Assembly: GCA_963730165.1 (NCBI GenBank)
Contig: CAVSQS010000005.1
Coordinates: forward strand, 310,001-374,000
DNA length: 64,000 nucleotides
DNA from: DASSQJ01 sp963730165
Lineage (GTDB): Bacteria; Actinomycetota; Actinomycetes; Actinomycetales; Dermatophilaceae
Direction of reading: 5' to 3'
Below the pieces are notes generated by a model. That model did not search any database. It was not told the origin of the DNA and saw only the letters and a list, made by a program, of their open reading frames with translations. Position 1 is the first letter of the stretch, and the number at the start of each line of letters is the position of its first letter. Positions 19,818-28,104 of this stretch are shown here, one piece after another. The position numbers and the translations under genes are program-made.

Positions 19818-20807
19818 GTGAGCAGCACGCCCGTCAAGGTCGCCGTCACCGGCGCCGCCGGCCAGATCGGCTACAGCCTCCTGTTCCGCATCGCGAGCGG
19901 GTCCCTGCTCGGCCCCGACACCCCCGTCGAGCTGCGCCTCCTCGAGATCACCCCGGCCCTCAAGGCGCTCGAGGGCGTCGTCATGGAGCTCGACGACTGC
20001 GCCTTCCCGACCCTCGCGAACGTCGAGATCGGCGACGACCCGATGACGGTCTTCGACGGGGTGAACCTCGCCCTGCTCGTGGGCGCCCGCCCGCGCGGCC
20101 CCGGCATGGAGCGCGGCGACCTCCTCGAGGCCAACGGCGGCATCTTCGCCCCCCAGGGCAAGGCGCTCAACGAGGTGGCGGCCGACGACATCCGCGTCAC
20201 GGTGACCGGCAACCCGGCGAACACCAACGCCCTCATCGCGATGAGCAACGCTCCCGACATCCCCACCGAGCGCTTCTCGGCCCTGACCCGCCTCGACCAC
20301 AACCGTGCGATCAGCCAGCTCGCCGCGAAGCTCGACGTGCCGGTCACCGAGATCCGGCGGATGACGATCTGGGGCAACCACTCCGCGACCCAGTACCCCG
20401 ACCTCTTCCACGCCGAGGTGGGCGGGCGCAACGCCGCCGAGGCCGTGGGCGACCAGGACTGGATCGAGAGCACCTTCATCCCGACGGTGGCCAAGCGGGG
20501 CGCGGCGATCATCGAGGCGCGTGGCGCGTCGTCGGCCGCCTCGGCCGCCTCCGCCACCATCGACCACGCCCGCACGTGGCTGCAGGGCACCCCCGAGGGC
20601 GACTGGGCGTCGATGTCGGTGCGCTCCGACGGCTCGTACGGGGTCGAGGAGGGGCTGGTCTCCTCCTTCCCGGTCACCGTCAGCGACGGGCGCTGGGAGA
20701 TCGTCCAGGGCCTCGAGATCGACGACTTCTCGCGCGGCAAGATCGACGCCTCGGTGGCCGAGCTCGCGAGCGAGCGGGACGCCGTCAAGGGCCTCGGCCT
20801 CATCTGA
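19818..20807 (+). CDS. mdh: Malate dehydrogenase (NAD+)
   Basis: The 329-residue product interconverts malate and oxaloacetate with NAD in the TCA cycle. It shows VAVTGAAGQIGYSLLFRIA (nucleotide-binding glycine loop), GARPRGPGMERGDLLEANG (mobile substrate loop with catalytic arginines), TVTGNPANTNA and LTRLDHNRA (the Asp of the Asp-His pair). The catalytic histidine is in MTIWGNHSATQYPD. The start is GTG at 19818 after GAAGGGGTC. It belongs to the cytosolic-type MDH family. It is a single gene ending at a shared bidirectional hairpin with folD. Confidence 0.97.
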   Translation: MSSTPVKVAVTGAAGQIGYSLLFRIASGSLLGPDTPVELRLLEITPALKALEGVVMELDDCAFPTLANVEIGDDPMTVFDGVNLALLVGARPRGPGMERGDLLEANGGIFAPQGKALNEVAADDIRVTVTGNPANTNALIAMSNAPDIPTERFSALTRLDHNRAISQLAAKLDVPVTEIRRMTIWGNHSATQYPDLFHAEVGGRNAAEAVGDQDWIESTFIPTVAKRGAAIIEARGASSAASAASATIDHARTWLQGTPEGDWASMSVRSDGSYGVEEGLVSSFPVTVSDGRWEIVQGLEIDDFSRGKIDASVAELASERDAVKGLGLI

Positions 20808-20817
20808 GCCGCGGCGT

Positions 20818-20854
20818 CCTCGCCACGCCCCCGGACAGCGGGGGTGCGGCGAGG
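20818..20854. terminator. Bidirectional hairpin between mdh and folD
   Basis: CCTCGCCACGCCCCCG at 20818-20833 and CGGGGGTGCGGCGAGG at 20839-20854 pair over 15 of 16 positions (one A-C mismatch) with a 5-base loop. The two flanking genes converge here, so it probably serves both. Confidence 0.8.
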
Positions 20855-20862
20855 GCCTCGGG

Positions 20863-21732
20863 TCAGGCGGGGCCCGCGGCGCGCTCGGCGGCCTCGACGA
20901 CGTTGCTCAGCAGCATGGCCCGGGTCATCGGGCCGACCCCACCGGGGTTGGGGCTGACGTAGCCCGCGACGTCCCAGACATCGGGCGCGACGTCGCCGGC
21001 CACCCGCGCCTTGCCGGACTCCTCGTCGACGACACGCGAGACCCCGACGTCGAGCACGGCCGCCCCCGGCTTGACCATCTCGGCGGTGACGATCCCCGGC
21101 ACACCCGCGGCGGCCACGACGATGTCGGCCTGGCGGACCTCCGCGGCGAGGTCACGGGTGCCGGTGTGGCACAGCGTGACGGTCGCGTTCTCGGACTTGC
21201 GGGTGAGGATCAGGCCGAGCGGCCGCCCGACGGTGATGCCGCGGCCCACGACGACCACCTTGGCCCCGGCGATCGGGACGTCGTAGCGGCGGAGCAGCTC
21301 GATGCAGCCGACCGGCGTGCAGGGCAGCGGCGCCGGCTCGCCGAGCACGAGCCAGCCGAGGTTCGTCGGGTGGAGGCCGTCGACGTCCTTGACCGGGTCG
21401 ACGGCGGAGAGGATGGCGTTCTCGTCGAGCCCGGTCGGCTGCTGGACGATGAAGCCGGTGCACGACGGGTCCTCGTTGAGCTCGCGGACGACGCCGAGCA
21501 CGTCCTCCAGCGTCGAGTCACCGGGCAGGTCGCGCCGGATCGAGTGGATGCCGATCTCCGCGCAGTCCTTGTGCTTGGCGCCGACGTACCACCGGCTGCC
21601 GGGGTCGTCACCGACGAGCACGGTGCCGAGCCCGGGGACGACCCCGCGGTCCGCGAGCGCCGCGACACGAGCGCGCAGCTCCTCCTTGATGGTCCCGAGG
21701 ATGGCCTTGCCGTCGAGTGTCGTCGCTGTCAC
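20863..21732 (-). CDS. folD: Methylenetetrahydrofolate dehydrogenase / cyclohydrolase
   Basis: FolD oxidises 5,10-methylene-THF with NADP+ and hydrolyses the product to 10-formyl-THF, feeding purine synthesis (purN and purH lie nearby). The 289-residue product from GTG at 21732, after GGGAGGATGAGG, begins VTATTLDGKAILG. It contains YVGAKHKDCAEIGI with the catalytic lysine, GFIVQQPTGLDE, DPVKDVDGLHP, VVGRGITVGRPL and the C-terminal PNPGGVGPMTRAMLLSN. The frame extends 33 codons upstream, but that region lacks family similarity, so the GTG is preferred. Confidence 0.96.
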   Translation of the reverse strand: MTATTLDGKAILGTIKEELRARVAALADRGVVPGLGTVLVGDDPGSRWYVGAKHKDCAEIGIHSIRRDLPGDSTLEDVLGVVRELNEDPSCTGFIVQQPTGLDENAILSAVDPVKDVDGLHPTNLGWLVLGEPAPLPCTPVGCIELLRRYDVPIAGAKVVVVGRGITVGRPLGLILTRKSENATVTLCHTGTRDLAAEVRQADIVVAAAGVPGIVTAEMVKPGAAVLDVGVSRVVDEESGKARVAGDVAPDVWDVAGYVSPNPGGVGPMTRAMLLSNVVEAAERAAGPA

Positions 21733-21845
21733 CGCCTCATCCTCCCAGCCCGGCTCCGGTGACCACCACCGGGTCCGACCCGCCGCGGACGAGGCGGCGC
21801 CCCCGGCCACCGAGGTGGACGGGGGCGCCATGAGGCGGGTCCGGG

Positions 21846-22460
21846 TCAGCCGTGGCCGAGCTCGGCCTCGACGGCCTCGGCAGCCTCGTCGGCCTCAGCG
21901 GTCTCGGCGGCCTCGTCGGCCCGGGCGTGCGGCGGCTCCGGCGGCTCGGGCACGTCGGCCTCCGACGGGGCGGCCGCCGCCTCGGAACCCTCGTCCACGT
22001 GTCCGTCGGCGAGCTCGGCGAGGCGGTCGAGCTCGTCGTTGAGGGCCCCGAGCACCGCCTTGAGCTGGGTGTGCGCCACCCGTGCGTAGGTCCGCACGTA
22101 CTCGAGCTGCTGGGCGTCGACGGCAGAGCCCGGGCCCGCGGCCACGGCCGGCGCGCCCGCCGCTGGGGCCGCGTCGCCGGCCTCACCCGAGGCGCCCGCC
22201 GCCTCACGCGCGGCCTCCTGGGCCCGTTGGAGGATGCGGCGGTACTGCTCGCGCGCGGTCTCCTCGAGGTCACGGGCGTACGCCTGCGCCTCGGCCACCG
22301 CCTCGTCCGCGGCCTGCTGGGCCTTGGCGAGGAGCTCGACCGCCCGCAGGCTGACGTCCTGGTAGGCCCGCTCGCGCGCCTCGCGGCGCTCGCGGTCGGA
22401 GGGGTTCTCGCTCGCCTCGACGAACGGCTCCACGCCGGTCTCGTGCTGGGTGTCGCTCAC
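21846..22460 (-). CDS. Alanine/glutamate-rich coiled-coil protein, function unknown
   Basis: This 204-residue hydrophilic protein has a central heptad-rich helix (RERREARERAYQDVSLRA onward, to about residue 90). An Ala/Pro/Gly linker, a second helix around LEYVRTYARVAHTQLKAVL and a very acidic Ala/Glu C-terminus follow. No signal peptide or membrane helix. The general shape resembles DivIVA/Wag31-type or ATP-synthase-b-like coiled-coil proteins, without a recognisable N-terminal DivIVA motif. Its GTG start overlaps the flavohemoglobin stop (GTGA), so it is translated from the hemoglobin operon, but a link to NO metabolism is only contextual. Confidence 0.75.
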   Translation of the reverse strand: MSDTQHETGVEPFVEASENPSDRERREARERAYQDVSLRAVELLAKAQQAADEAVAEAQAYARDLEETAREQYRRILQRAQEAAREAAGASGEAGDAAPAAGAPAVAAGPGSAVDAQQLEYVRTYARVAHTQLKAVLGALNDELDRLAELADGHVDEGSEAAAAPSEADVPEPPEPPHARADEAAETAEADEAAEAVEAELGHG

Positions 22461-23629
22461 GTGGGTTCTCCTCCGGTCGGCGGGGGCGGGGTCGGCGCGG
22501 TCGTGACGGGCACGTCCGCGTACTCCTCGAACTGGATGGACTCGGGAGGCTTGGGCAGCGCCTCGAAGGCCCCCTTGGTGTACCGGACCATCTGCGGCGA
22601 GCCGCAGAGCATGACGCGGTAGCGGCCGTCGTACGCGAGCTCGGCGGCGACGTCACCGACGAGCCCCCGGCGGCCGGGGTAGGTGGGGTCGTCGGACACG
22701 ACCGGCGTGTAGGTGAACCACTCCTGCTCGGCGAGCGCCCGGAGGCGGTCGTGGGCGTAGAGGTTCCACGGGAAGCGCACGCCGTGCAGGACGTGGACCC
22801 GGCGCAACGGCCACCCGGATCGTCGCTGGGCCACGATGACGTCGAGGAGCGCGAGGAACGGGGCCACGCCGGTGTTGCCCGCGACCATGACGAGGTCGGC
22901 GTCGTCCTCGTCGTCGAGCGCGAGGCCGGTACCCACCGGCGCACCGACGTGCAGGACGTCGCCGGGTCGGACCTTGCCCACGAAGCTCCCGCTCACGACG
23001 CCACCGGCGAGCACCGCGACGTGCAGGTCGATCGTGTTGTCATCGCGTGGCGCGTTCGCCGGCGTGAAGAAGCGCCACGAGCGCGGCACCTGCGGGATCT
23101 CCATCGCCATCGACTGCCCCGCCGTGTACGGGATCGGCCCGTCGGTGCGGATGCGGAACGTCGCGATCTCGCGGCTGACCCGCTGCTTGTCGACGACCTC
23201 GGCCTCCCAGTACGCGGGCTGGACCGACTCGGACTCCTCGGCGGCGCTGATCATCGTCGTCGCGACGACCCCGTAGGCGGCTGCCCAGTCCTGGGCGACC
23301 TCGGGGGTCCACTGCTCGTCGAGGAAGTACGACAACGTCCAGAGCAGCGAGGCCCCGACGGCGTCGTAGTGCTCGGCGATGACGGAGAACCGGCGGTGGT
23401 CGCGCCCGAGCTGCTCGATGAAGGGGACGACCTGACCCAGGTCGTCGACGTTGCTGACGATCCGACCGAGGGCGCCGACGAGCCGGTCGCGCTGGGCGCT
23501 CATCGTCAGCGGGAACATCTGGCGCAGCTCGGGATGCGTGACGAACAGGTGGGCGTAGAAGTACGACGCGACGTCGTCGCCGTGCGCGGCGGCGGCGGCC
23601 CACGTGGACTTGAGGCGGTCGGTGTCCAC
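22457..23629 (-). CDS. hmp: Flavohemoglobin (nitric oxide dioxygenase)
   Basis: A globin domain (residues about 1-135) is fused to a ferredoxin-reductase-type FAD/NAD module. Heme-pocket residues are visible: B10 Tyr25 (SYFYAHLF) and proximal F8 His78 (GRDHRRFSV). The reductase part shows YTAGQSMAMEIP, SWRFFTPAN (FAD-binding RxYS-like site in altered form), VAGNTGVAPFLALL (NAD-binding) and VMLCGSPQMVRYTKGAF. The product has 390 residues. Flavohemoglobins convert NO and O2 to nitrate using NADH. GTG at 23629 lies 8 bases after the truncated-hemoglobin stop. The RWRFF-type FAD site differs from the usual RQYS, so this is a variant of the family. Confidence 0.88.
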   Translation of the reverse strand: MDTDRLKSTWAAAAAHGDDVASYFYAHLFVTHPELRQMFPLTMSAQRDRLVGALGRIVSNVDDLGQVVPFIEQLGRDHRRFSVIAEHYDAVGASLLWTLSYFLDEQWTPEVAQDWAAAYGVVATTMISAAEESESVQPAYWEAEVVDKQRVSREIATFRIRTDGPIPYTAGQSMAMEIPQVPRSWRFFTPANAPRDDNTIDLHVAVLAGGVVSGSFVGKVRPGDVLHVGAPVGTGLALDDEDDADLVMVAGNTGVAPFLALLDVIVAQRRSGWPLRRVHVLHGVRFPWNLYAHDRLRALAEQEWFTYTPVVSDDPTYPGRRGLVGDVAAELAYDGRYRVMLCGSPQMVRYTKGAFEALPKPPESIQFEEYADVPVTTAPTPPPPTGGEPT

Positions 23630-23636
23630 GGCGGGC

Positions 23637-23996
23637 TCAGCTCTGGTGGACGACCTGGGGTCGAACCGCACCCAGGGTGTCGGCGACCCGGCCCTGGATG
23701 TCCTCGGGGACACCGACCTCGCCGATGATCCCCATGAGGTGCTGACCCACCCGGTCGTAGTCGGCGTCGGAGATGTCGAGCGGCTGGTGCGCCTCGTCGA
23801 GCGCCCGCCCCTGGTACTGGTCGGGGCCACCGAGCACCTTGGTCAGCATGAGCACCATGTGGCGCTTCTGCTGCGGCAGGTCGACGGTCTCGAAGTAGTG
23901 GCCGACGAGCGGGTCCGCGGTGAGGCGGACGTAGAGCTCGTCCACCACCGCGGTGAGGGCGGGCGCGCCGCCGATCCGTTCGTAGTCAGAAGCCAT
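23637..23996 (-). CDS. glbN: Truncated hemoglobin, group I (trHbN)
   Basis: The 119-residue two-over-two globin starts MASDYERIGGAPALTAVVD, closely following the trHbN pattern. It shows B10 Tyr22 (LYVRLTADP), the LGGPDQYQGR turn, and proximal F8 His70 (DEAHQPLDIS). Group I truncated hemoglobins bind O2 tightly and oxidise NO to nitrate, needing an electron donor. The flavohemoglobin reductase encoded 8 bases downstream is a plausible partner. As first gene of the operon it probably carries the promoter in the relatively AT-rich 24000-24090 stretch; no NsrR-type site could be confirmed by eye. Confidence 0.93.
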   Translation of the reverse strand: MASDYERIGGAPALTAVVDELYVRLTADPLVGHYFETVDLPQQKRHMVLMLTKVLGGPDQYQGRALDEAHQPLDISDADYDRVGQHLMGIIGEVGVPEDIQGRVADTLGAVRPQVVHQS

Positions 23997-24349
23997 GCGG
24001 TCCTCCGGGTGTGTCGGTCGTGACTCGGGTCCCGCTCGTGGGACGGACGTGGTCGGAGCGTACCCAAATCAACGCGCGATGAGAATGGTTGGTGTGGGGC
24101 TCTTGGGACTCGTGGTCCGCGAGAGGGGCAGGGGTGACGGCTTCAGCATCCCCGACCCCGGCCACCTCCGCCACCGGAGCGGACCAGATCCGTCCCCTCC
24201 GCCCCATGGACCACACCGGCCACGCCGCACTAGCGTGGACCCGTGGCGGGTTACGGGGTCGACGACGCGGCGGTGGAGCACGTCAGCGCGCTCATCGCCG
24301 CGCCACCGCACGACCTCGACGCGGCGAGCGCCTGAGCGGGCTCCTCGCC

Positions 24350-25567
24350 ATGGCCATGCCCACCCACCCCCCGGGACGGCACCGCGGAGCCGCCACGGCA
24401 ACCGTGCGTCCCGCCGGCCCGGGTGGGGCGCACGCCTTGGTCCGCCCGCCGTCGGGCCGGGCGTCCGCGCGCCTCGCCGGGCTCGACCTCGCCCGCGGCG
24501 TCGCCGTCCTCTCGATGCTCATCGCGCACCTGAGCCCCGTCGGCGGCCCGGTGAACATCACCCAGAACCTCACGGCGCCTCTCTTCGCCCTCGTCATCGG
24601 GGCCTCGATGGGGCTGCGCCTCGAGCGACGGCGGCCGGCACCTGCCGTGTTCGTCGCCGACAACGCCGTGCGAGGGCTGGTCCTCGTCGCGCTCGGGGTG
24701 GCCCTGCAGCAGCTCTACGACCAGATCGACGTCGTGCTCCCCTACCTGGGGCTGCTCGTCGTCGTCCTCGCTCCGCTCGCACTGCTGCTGCGGTCGCTCC
24801 CGGTGCTCACCCTCGGCCTCGCGGCCGCCGGCGCCGTGCTGAGCCCGCTCGCGATGAGCCGCACGCGCGAGTACCTCGCCACCTCCGGTGGCACGGTCGG
24901 CGAGGTCCAGCGGACTCTGCTGGAGTGGGTGGCCGCCGGGTACTCCTACCGCCTGACCGCCCTGCTCCCCATGGCCCTCGGTGGGCTCGCCCTGGCCACC
25001 GTCCTGCCGCGTTCCGGCCAACCGCCGCGAGGCTATGGCGTCGCCGCCCTCCTCTTCGGCAGCAGCCTGGCCGCCTATCTCATCGGCTACGCCTCGGCCG
25101 ACGGCGCCCGCGCCTACTCCGGCACGACGGCCGAGATCGTCGGGGCGACGATGCTCGCCGCCGGCTCGGTGGTCACCGCCTTCCTCCTCGTCGAGCTGGG
25201 CCGCGACCGATGGCTCGGGCCCGTCCTCGGGCCGCTGCTCGCGACCGGCAGGCTCGCGCTCACCGCGTACACGCTGCAGGTCCTGCTGCTCGCGGGCATC
25301 GGCGTGCTGCGTGGGGGCGCGCCCGACGACGGCTGGGCGATGCTGGGCGGCGCCGTCGTCGTCGTCATCGGGGCCTGCTGGGCCCTCGACCGGTGGTGGG
25401 GCACCGGTCCGCTCGAGTGGCTGCTCGCCCGGGCCGTCGCCCCCGTGCGTCGACCCCGTCGCGGATCAGCCGACCGCACCCTCCCGGGCGGACCTGGTGG
25501 GCACCTCGCGGCCCCCGGTCCGGACGAGCGCCACGAGGAGCCCGGCCGCGAGCACGGCCTGCGGTAG
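24350..25567 (+). CDS. Membrane acyltransferase-like protein (DUF1624/DUF418 type)
   Basis: From ATG at 24350 the product has 405 residues. After about 40 hydrophilic residues comes LAGLDLARGVAVLSMLIAHL, the R-x(2)-GLDxxRGxA...H signature of heparan-alpha-glucosaminide N-acetyltransferase-like and DUF418 membrane proteins. About ten hydrophobic helices follow. The LARGVAVLSMLIAH histidine is the presumed acyl-transfer residue of the family. The last 35 residues (after ARAVAPVRRPRR) are Gly/Pro-rich and unlike the family, and overlap a minus-strand frame, so the true C-terminus may be non-conserved. The substrate is unknown. A second in-frame ATG at 24356 is an alternative start. Confidence 0.75.
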   Translation: MAMPTHPPGRHRGAATATVRPAGPGGAHALVRPPSGRASARLAGLDLARGVAVLSMLIAHLSPVGGPVNITQNLTAPLFALVIGASMGLRLERRRPAPAVFVADNAVRGLVLVALGVALQQLYDQIDVVLPYLGLLVVVLAPLALLLRSLPVLTLGLAAAGAVLSPLAMSRTREYLATSGGTVGEVQRTLLEWVAAGYSYRLTALLPMALGGLALATVLPRSGQPPRGYGVAALLFGSSLAAYLIGYASADGARAYSGTTAEIVGATMLAAGSVVTAFLLVELGRDRWLGPVLGPLLATGRLALTAYTLQVLLLAGIGVLRGGAPDDGWAMLGGAVVVVIGACWALDRWWGTGPLEWLLARAVAPVRRPRRGSADRTLPGGPGGHLAAPGPDERHEEPGREHGLR

Positions 25568-25651
25568 CGCGGTCACCAGGGACGGCGACTCCCCCGCGGC
25601 AAAGGTCCATGCGCGCACGACGGTCTCCGTCGACCATGACCGGGATCGCAC
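25466..25651 (-). CDS. Possible small membrane protein overlapping the acyltransferase 3' end
   Basis: A GTG at 25651 opens 61 codons with one convincing membrane helix, SLVTALPQAVLAAGLLVALV, followed by a basic tail. It overlaps the non-conserved tail of the plus-strand gene and lies directly downstream of nothing obvious. GAGGAGG sits 16 bases upstream, rather far. Its composition looks protein-like, but there is no homology evidence; it may be a shadow frame. Confidence 0.3.
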   Translation of the reverse strand: MRSRSWSTETVVRAWTFAAGESPSLVTALPQAVLAAGLLVALVRTGGREVPTRSAREGAVG

Positions 25652-25702
25652 GACGCGCCGGGGTGTCCTCCTCGGGCGCTGACGGGCCCGGCCCGATCCG
25701 GG

Positions 25703-27331
25703 TCAGTGCGCGAAGTGCCGGGTCCCGGTGAAGTACATCGTCACGCCGGCGGCCTGCGCCGCCTCGACGACCTCGGCGTCGCGCATCGAGCCACCCGGCG
25801 CCACGACCGCGCGCACCCCGGCATCGAGGAGCACCTGGAGGCCGTCGGCGAACGGGAAGAAGGCGTCCGAGGCCGCGACCGCGCCCCGGGCCCGCTCCTC
25901 CCCCGCCCGCGTCACGGCGAGGTGGCACGAGTCGACCCGGTTGACCTGGCCCATGCCGATCCCCACCGAGGCCCCGTCACGGGCGAGGAGGATGGCGTTG
26001 GACTTCACGGCGCGCACCGAGCGCCACGCGAACTGCAGGTCGGCCAGCATCGCCTCGTCGGCCGGCTCTCCCGAGACGAGCCGCCAGTGCACGGCGTCGT
26101 CGCCGCCGGTGGCCGCGCCGTCCTCGCCGTGGACCTGCGCGTCGAGGGCGTCGCGCTCCTGGACGAGCAGGCCGCCACTGACCGGGCGGGTCTCGATGCC
26201 GCCCCGGGTCGGTGCGGGGCACTCGAGCAGACGGACGTTCTTCTTGCGGGTGAGGATCTCCAGCGCCTCGGGCTCGTAGCCGGGTGCCACGACCACCTCG
26301 GTGAAGATCTCCGCGACCGTCTCCGCCATCCGCGCGGTCACCGTCCGGTTGGCGGCGATGATGCCGCCGAAGGCCGAGACGGGGTCGCAGGCGTGTGCCT
26401 TGCGGTGGGCCTCGGCGATGTCCGGGCCGACGGCGATGCCACAGGGGTTGGCGTGCTTGACCACCGCCACGGTCGGCTGGTCGCCGTGGTCGTAGGCGGC
26501 CCGCAGGGCGGCGTCCGCGTCGACGTAGTTGTTGTACGACATCTCCTTGCCGTGCAGCTGGGCCGCCTGGGCCAGCCCGGGGCGGGGCTGGAACCCGTTG
26601 GTGTACAAGGCGGCCCGCTGGTGTGGGTTCTCGCCGTACCGCAGCACGGCGGCGCGCTCCCAGGTCGCCCCCAGCCAGGCCGGGAACCCGGTTCCGCCCG
26701 AGGTGTCGGCGTACGCGTTGCCCATCCACGAGGCGACGTGGACGTCGTAGGTGGCGGTGTGGACGAAGGCCTCGGCGGCGAGCCGGCTGCGCTGCTCGAG
26801 GGTGAAGCCGCCGGACCGGACGGCCTCGAGGACCGAGTCGTAGCTCGACGGGTCGGTGACGACCGCGACGCTCGGGTGGTTCTTCGCGGCGGCGCGGACC
26901 ATGGACGGGCCGCCGATGTCGATCTGCTCGACGCACTCGTCCGGCGTGGCCCCGGAGGCCACGGTGGCCGCGAACGGGTAGAGGTTGACGACGACGAGCT
27001 CGAACGCCGCGACGCCGAGCTCCTCGAGCTGCGCCAGGTGCTCCGGCTTCCGGGTGTCGGCGAGGATCCCGGCGTGCACGCGCGGGTGCAGCGTCTTGAC
27101 CCGGCCCTCCAGGCACTCGGGGAAGCCCGTCAGGTCCTCGACCCGGGTCACCGGGATGCCGAGGGACTCGATGAGGGCCGCCGAGCCGCCCGTCGAGACG
27201 AGCTCGACGCCGGCGTCGTGGAGCCCACGGACGAGGCCCTCGAGTCCGGTCTTGTCGTAGACCGAGACGAGCGCGCGTCGGACGGGGCGGACGTCCTGGC
27301 TGGGGCCGGGCGCGGAGACGGCTGCGGACAT
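25703..27331 (-). CDS. purH: Bifunctional AICAR transformylase / IMP cyclohydrolase
   Basis: PurH carries out the last two steps to IMP. The 542-residue product from ATG at 27331 has the N-terminal cyclohydrolase (RRALVSVYDKTGLEGLVRGL, VSTGGSAALIESLGIPV, GRVKTLHPRVHAGIL, VVVNLYPFAAT). The C-terminal transformylase follows (RYGENPHQRAALY, LHGKEMSYNNYVDADAAL, VVKHANPCGIAVG with the KHANPCG lysine/histidine, AVKSNAILLARDG, GQVNRVDSC). The end TMYFTGTRHFAH is canonical. A 30-codon upstream extension exists but is not family-like. It heads the purH-purN group, 179 bases downstream of purN's stop on the same strand order. Confidence 0.97.
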   Translation of the reverse strand: MSAAVSAPGPSQDVRPVRRALVSVYDKTGLEGLVRGLHDAGVELVSTGGSAALIESLGIPVTRVEDLTGFPECLEGRVKTLHPRVHAGILADTRKPEHLAQLEELGVAAFELVVVNLYPFAATVASGATPDECVEQIDIGGPSMVRAAAKNHPSVAVVTDPSSYDSVLEAVRSGGFTLEQRSRLAAEAFVHTATYDVHVASWMGNAYADTSGGTGFPAWLGATWERAAVLRYGENPHQRAALYTNGFQPRPGLAQAAQLHGKEMSYNNYVDADAALRAAYDHGDQPTVAVVKHANPCGIAVGPDIAEAHRKAHACDPVSAFGGIIAANRTVTARMAETVAEIFTEVVVAPGYEPEALEILTRKKNVRLLECPAPTRGGIETRPVSGGLLVQERDALDAQVHGEDGAATGGDDAVHWRLVSGEPADEAMLADLQFAWRSVRAVKSNAILLARDGASVGIGMGQVNRVDSCHLAVTRAGEERARGAVAASDAFFPFADGLQVLLDAGVRAVVAPGGSMRDAEVVEAAQAAGVTMYFTGTRHFAH

Positions 27332-27510
27332 GTGGGGGGCTCCTTCGGAGTCGCGGTCGGGCTCCGGGAGCACCCAGGCGGGCGATGCTCCCGACAGCAG
27401 GACTTCCCGGTGGTGACCCACCCTCGCCAGTCGTCGGGGACGAGTCTAGCGAGGTGCCGTCCGGGGCCCCAGCCCGTCCCGGGCGGCGAGGCTGCGGCCC
27501 ACCCGTGTCG

Positions 27511-28104
27511 TCATCCGGGCGGAGCAGGGATGAGGGAGGGGTCGTCGGCGAGCGCCGTCAGGACGGCGAGGAGCATCTCGCGCTCGGCGACCTTGATCCG
27601 TTCGTGGAGCGAGTCGACGGTGTCACCGTCCTCGACCCGCACGGCACGCTGGTCGACGATCGGCCCGGTGTCGACCCCCGCGTCGACCCAGTGGCAGGTG
27701 CACCCGGTGACGCGGACACCGTGGGCCAGGGCGTCGCGGACGCCGTGGGCACCCGGGAAGCTCGGCAGGAGCGCCGGGTGGGTGTTGAGGACGGCGTGGG
27801 CGCCGAGCACGGCCGGGCCGAGGATCTTCATGAACCCCGCGGACACGACGACGTCGGGCCGGTGCGCAGCGACCTGTCGCTCGAGGTCGCGGTCCCAGTC
27901 GGCGCGACTGTCGTAGTCGGGCACCCGGCAGACGAAGGTGGGGACCCCGGCCCGCGCGGCCCGCTCCGCGCCGAGGGTCCCGTCCCGGTCGGCGCCGACG
28001 GCGACGACCTCGAGGGGCGACCCGGCCGCTGCGGCGTCGAGGATCGCCTGGAGGATCGTCCCCGAGCCCGAGACGAGGACGACGAGGCGCAGGGCGTCGC
28101 TCAC
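27511..28104 (-). CDS. purN: Phosphoribosylglycinamide formyltransferase
   Basis: PurN transfers a formyl group from 10-formyl-THF to GAR. The 197-residue product shows LVVLVSGSGTILQAILDA (phosphate loop; the usual Asn is Ile, a variation also seen in other actinobacteria), VSAGFMKILGPAVL, and NTHPALLPSFPGAHG with the catalytic Asn and His. DAGVDTGPIVDQ contains the catalytic Asp. LHERIKVAER ends the domain. GTG at 28104 overlaps the DUF6350 stop by four bases, so it is translationally coupled to that membrane protein. Confidence 0.95.
   Translation of the reverse strand: MSDALRLVVLVSGSGTILQAILDAAAAGSPLEVVAVGADRDGTLGAERAARAGVPTFVCRVPDYDSRADWDRDLERQVAAHRPDVVVSAGFMKILGPAVLGAHAVLNTHPALLPSFPGAHGVRDALAHGVRVTGCTCHWVDAGVDTGPIVDQRAVRVEDGDTVDSLHERIKVAEREMLLAVLTALADDPSLIPAPPG

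Noticed and set aside
24000..24090. NsrR or Fur box upstream of the hemoglobin operon
   Set aside because: The AT-rich stretch contains a TGAGAATGG-like word, but it is too imperfect for an assignment.
27511..28104. PurN inactive because of Ile for Asn in the GSGTI loop
   Set aside because: The contact is partly by the main chain, related actinobacterial PurN proteins also lack this Asn, and the catalytic Asn, His and Asp are present.
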